From an uncultured beta proteobacterium (GTDB taxonomy: Bacteria > Pseudomonadota > Gammaproteobacteria > Burkholderiales > Burkholderiaceae), in assembly GCA_903845455.1 (NCBI GenBank), contig CAIMXN010000211.1, forward strand, positions 1-7,538: a stretch of DNA of 7,538 nt, in the 5' to 3' direction. Below are positions 5,089 to 7,538 of the stretch, piece after piece. The notes beneath the pieces are model-generated. The model was not told the origin of the DNA, made no database searches, and saw only the letters and a program-made list of their open reading frames with translations. Numbering within the stretch: the first letter of the stretch is position 1; each line of letters opens with the position of its first letter. The position numbers and the translations under genes are program-made.

Positions 5089-5745
5089 CTATCGAATACC
5101 ACAGAGTTTTAGGACGAGGTCGAGATTGTCGCCAGCGAACAATAGTCCAAAAAGGACTAACCACACTAGTAATAAAAAATGCCAGTACGTAGTACAAAGC
5201 TCGATACTGTTTTGCACCTTAGCAATATCTACATTGCTCCAAACTTTAGGGGCAGTTCGACTCCAGGCAATTAAACCACCCACCATATGCAAACAATGTA
5301 CGCCGGTAATCATGTAAAAAAATCCGATTGCCGGAATGGTGATATCGAAATACACCATTGAGCTTAATTGCCGCCAAGCAAGCACTTGACCGAATAAAAA
5401 AACCAGCGTTAAGGCGCCACCTAAGAGCAAACCAATCCGCATCGCATCCATGTTTCTGTGGCGTACTGAATATTGAGCCCACTGCATTGATAGGCTACTG
5501 AGTGCCAATATGCCTGTATTAATCCACAACAATTGCAGTTGCGGTACTGGACGCCAATCTTCATAACCCATTCGACCGGCATAGGCGACGAGCATCAAGG
5601 TGAATAAGACTGCTACAACACCCAGAAAGACTCGTAGGGCTATTTTTTTAGCATAGGCAGTAGAGCTGCGTCCTGCATACAAATTATCTAATTTAGCTTG
5701 CTCAACAGACCAAGGCTGCGCCCTTAATGTTTGAAAGATTCCCAT
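5089..5745 (-). CDS. Divergent second subunit III-like protein of the heme-copper oxidase
   Basis: This 218-residue membrane protein of the COX3 superfamily has about five spans. Family features are FLFGQVLAWRQL (116-127), FFYMITGVHCLHMVGGLIAW (142-161) and YWHFLLLVWLVLFGLLF (187-203). In the segment matching QAFEW of the canonical copy it reads QVLAW, so the conserved membrane Glu is replaced by Ala123. Its ATG overlaps the subunit I stop (TAATG, one shared base), indicating tight translational coupling to subunit I. A tandem pair of subunit III genes recalls the coxO/coxP pair described for the coxMNOP cluster of Bradyrhizobium. It may be an assembly-specific subunit. Confidence 0.87.
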   Translation of the reverse strand: MGIFQTLRAQPWSVEQAKLDNLYAGRSSTAYAKKIALRVFLGVVAVLFTLMLVAYAGRMGYEDWRPVPQLQLLWINTGILALSSLSMQWAQYSVRHRNMDAMRIGLLLGGALTLVFLFGQVLAWRQLSSMVYFDITIPAIGFFYMITGVHCLHMVGGLIAWSRTAPKVWSNVDIAKVQNSIELCTTYWHFLLLVWLVLFGLLFAGDNLDLVLKLCGIR

Positions 5746-7538
5746 TAAAAAGAATCCCTCTCTGCCTGAGTTGCGTTGGCATCCATCACTACATCACTGG
5801 GCGGTACATTTTGAGGAATAAAATCTTTGACGACTCCTGGAACACTATAGTCATAAGCCCAACGGTAAACCACGGGTAACTTAGGACCAAAATTACCGTG
5901 TACGGGAGGCGTTTCTGAAGTCTGCCATTCCAGAGTAGTCGCATTCCAAGGATTACCGTCAGCCACCTTCCCTTTGGTGTAGCTACGAATCAGGTTGTAG
6001 ATAAAGACAAACTGAAAGGCGCCAACCACGATGGCAGCAACAGTAATACCGGCATTTAAGGTCTGGGCTGACTGCGGAATAAAATCGGTTCCGCCAACAG
6101 CATAGTAGCGACGTGGCACCCCAAGAAAACCAAGGTAATGCATTGGTAAGTAGACTGCATAGGTGCCTAAGAATGTAGCCCAGAAATGAATTTTACCAAG
6201 CTTCTCATCGAGCATGCGCCCCGTAATTTTGGGATACCAGTGGTAGATGGCTCCAAATACGACCATCACTGGTGCAACCGCCATCACCATATGAAAGTGC
6301 GCTACCACAAACATGGTGTCTGACAAAGGCACGCTGACTGTGACATTTCCGAGGAATAAACCAGTGAGTCCACCGTGTATGAATGCAAAGATAAATCCAA
6401 TTGCAAAAAGCATTGGCACACTAAGAATGATATTGCCATGCCACAGAGTTAAAACCCAGTTATATACTTTGAGTGCTGTTGGTATAGCGATGATTAAGGT
6501 AGTTGTCGCGAAGAAAAAGCCAAAGTATGGATTCATACCACTGACATACATGTGGTGCGCCCAAACCATAAAGCTCAGAATTCCAATGGCAACGATTGCC
6601 CACACCATCATGCGATAACCGAAAATATTCTTACGAGCATGAACGCTAATCAGATCAGAAACAATACCAAATGCTGGTAAGGCAACGATATATACCTCAG
6701 GATGCCCAAAGAACCAAAATAGATGTTGGAACAATAAGGGACTACCCCCAGAATGCTCACCTTGTTGGCCCATTGAGACTAAAGCTGGCATGAAAAAACT
6801 AGTGCCTAAAGTGAGGTCTAAGAGCATCATGATCGCACTTACAAACAGCGCTGGAAAAGCAAAGAGTGCCAGTATGGTCGCCATGAATATGCCCCAGACT
6901 GTTAAAGGCAAACGCATCATAGTCATGCCACGTGTTCGTGCTTGTAAAACAGTAACGACATAGTTCAGGCCACCCATCGTAAAGCCAATAATAAAAAAGG
7001 CTAAAGAAACGAGCATCAAAATAATGCCCCAGGTAGCACCAGGTGTCCCTGGCAGAATCGCTTGGGGCGGATACAGAGTCCAGCCAGAACCCGTAGGTCC
7101 CCCAGTCACAAAAAAGCTGGCAACGAGAAGTAATACTGCAAACAAATAGATCCAGAAACTCAGCATGTTGGCGTATGGGAATACCATATCGCGCGCACCA
7201 ACCATCAATGGGATAAGGTAATTACCAAATGCCCCCAAGAACAAGGCAGTTAAAAGGTAAACGACCATGATCATGCCATGCATGGTGACAAACTGCAGAT
7301 AATTACTGGGGTTGATAAAGGAGAATGTGTCTGGAAAACCTAGCTGCAAACGCATTAACCATGACATCACCAGAGCCACAAAACCAATTGCCATCGCAGT
7401 AATACCATACTGAATTGCGATTACTTTGGCATCCTGACTCCAGATATATTTACCGAGGAATGTTTTGGGATGGTAAAGCTCCATCTCTTTGACTTCCAAC
7501 GGTGGCGCAAAATTAGATGCGTCATGCGCAACGTGTTC
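5745..7538 (-). CDS. ctaD: Cytochrome c oxidase subunit I (A1-type), 5' end beyond window
   Basis: This is the catalytic subunit that reduces oxygen to water and pumps protons. The frame stays open to the window edge, so the start is outside or just inside it; the TTG at 7499 and ATG at 7484 are possible but unproven starts. Numbering from that TTG, heme a ligands are His74 and His403, heme a3 ligand His401, and CuB ligands His266, His315 and His316, with the cross-linking Tyr270 in HPEVY. D-channel residues Asp104, Asn111 and Glu268 and K-channel residues Thr341 and Lys344 are present, as is the Arg463-Arg464 propionate pair. The Mg-site His preceding Asp394 is Ser393. About twelve membrane spans are expected. 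Sco and PCuAC nearby suggest a CuA subunit II, hence a cytochrome c rather than quinol oxidase. Subunit II would lie beyond the right edge. Confidence 0.95.
   Translation of the reverse strand, partial: EHVAHDASNFAPPLEVKEMELYHPKTFLGKYIWSQDAKVIAIQYGITAMAIGFVALVMSWLMRLQLGFPDTFSFINPSNYLQFVTMHGMIMVVYLLTALFLGAFGNYLIPLMVGARDMVFPYANMLSFWIYLFAVLLLVASFFVTGGPTGSGWTLYPPQAILPGTPGATWGIILMLVSLAFFIIGFTMGGLNYVVTVLQARTRGMTMMRLPLTVWGIFMATILALFAFPALFVSAIMMLLDLTLGTSFFMPALVSMGQQGEHSGGSPLLFQHLFWFFGHPEVYIVALPAFGIVSDLISVHARKNIFGYRMMVWAIVAIGILSFMVWAHHMYVSGMNPYFGFFFATTTLIIAIPTALKVYNWVLTLWHGNIILSVPMLFAIGFIFAFIHGGLTGLFLGNVTVSVPLSDTMFVVAHFHMVMAVAPVMVVFGAIYHWYPKITGRMLDEKLGKIHFWATFLGTYAVYLPMHYLGFLGVPRRYYAVGGTDFIPQSAQTLNAGITVAAIVVGAFQFVFIYNLIRSYTKGKVADGNPWNATTLEWQTSETPPVHGNFGPKLPVVYRWAYDYSVPGVVKDFIPQNVPPSDVVMDANATQAERDSF

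Noticed and set aside
5246..5482. Minus-strand 78-residue frame
   Set aside because: Out-of-frame shadow inside the second subunit III gene.
6313..6618. Plus-strand open frame of 101 residues
   Set aside because: Antisense to the active-site region of subunit I; no independent support.
7484..7499. TTG at 7499 as the true start of subunit I
   Set aside because: The frame is open for 13 more codons to the window edge, so the start cannot be decided here; the gene is listed as partial.

Overview
The window looks like a chromosomal segment of a low-GC betaproteobacterium. I lean towards a Burkholderiales member such as Polynucleobacter, from the style of the tRNA-Met 3' half, the AT-leaning base composition and the respiratory gene set. 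That placement is inference. Taxonomy was not computed.

Left edge (1-716): a former or present integration boundary with no convincing protein gene. It holds the 3' half of a tRNA-Met(CAT) on the minus strand (99-143), broken exactly at the 5' side of the anticodon loop, with its downstream hairpin/T-tract terminator still attached (51-90). Inverted copies of a TGTGTA(A)GCAAA repeat bracket the fragment (30-51 minus, 201-224 plus), as expected around a tyrosine-recombinase attachment site. To the right lies a cluster of palindromes (256-276, 280-314, 338-356, 597-621). A diverged ketopantoate-reductase-like gene follows on the minus strand (717-1793).

Middle (1794-3799): an intergenic control region carries a perfect FNR/ANR-type box, TTGATCTATATCAA (2041-2054). 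It lies upstream of a compact plus-strand operon of three genes: a two-TM membrane protein of unknown function, a Sco/SenC copper-thiol protein with CPDIC and the distal His, and a periplasmic PCuAC copper chaperone with the full H-X10-M-X21-H-X-M motif. The last two are known factors for building the CuA centre of cytochrome c oxidase.

Right half (3796-7538): a minus-strand cluster for an A1-type heme-copper oxidase, read right to left. It contains subunit I (open at the window edge, all metal ligands present), a divergent subunit III paralogue, a canonical subunit III, subunit IV, and a 66-residue membrane protein that looks like the anchor and linker of a cytochrome c5-like protein without its heme domain. 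The two subunit III genes recall the coxMNOP type of alternative oxidase cluster. The oxidase cluster and the copper-delivery operon converge with interlocked stop codons.

Together the right two thirds form one functional unit: an alternative aa3-like cytochrome oxidase plus its own copper-insertion factors, the latter probably induced when oxygen is low. The most notable points are the FNR box, the unknown membrane protein leading the copper operon, the heme-less cytochrome stub, the Mg-site His-to-Ser change in subunit I, and the tRNA-Met attachment remnant.
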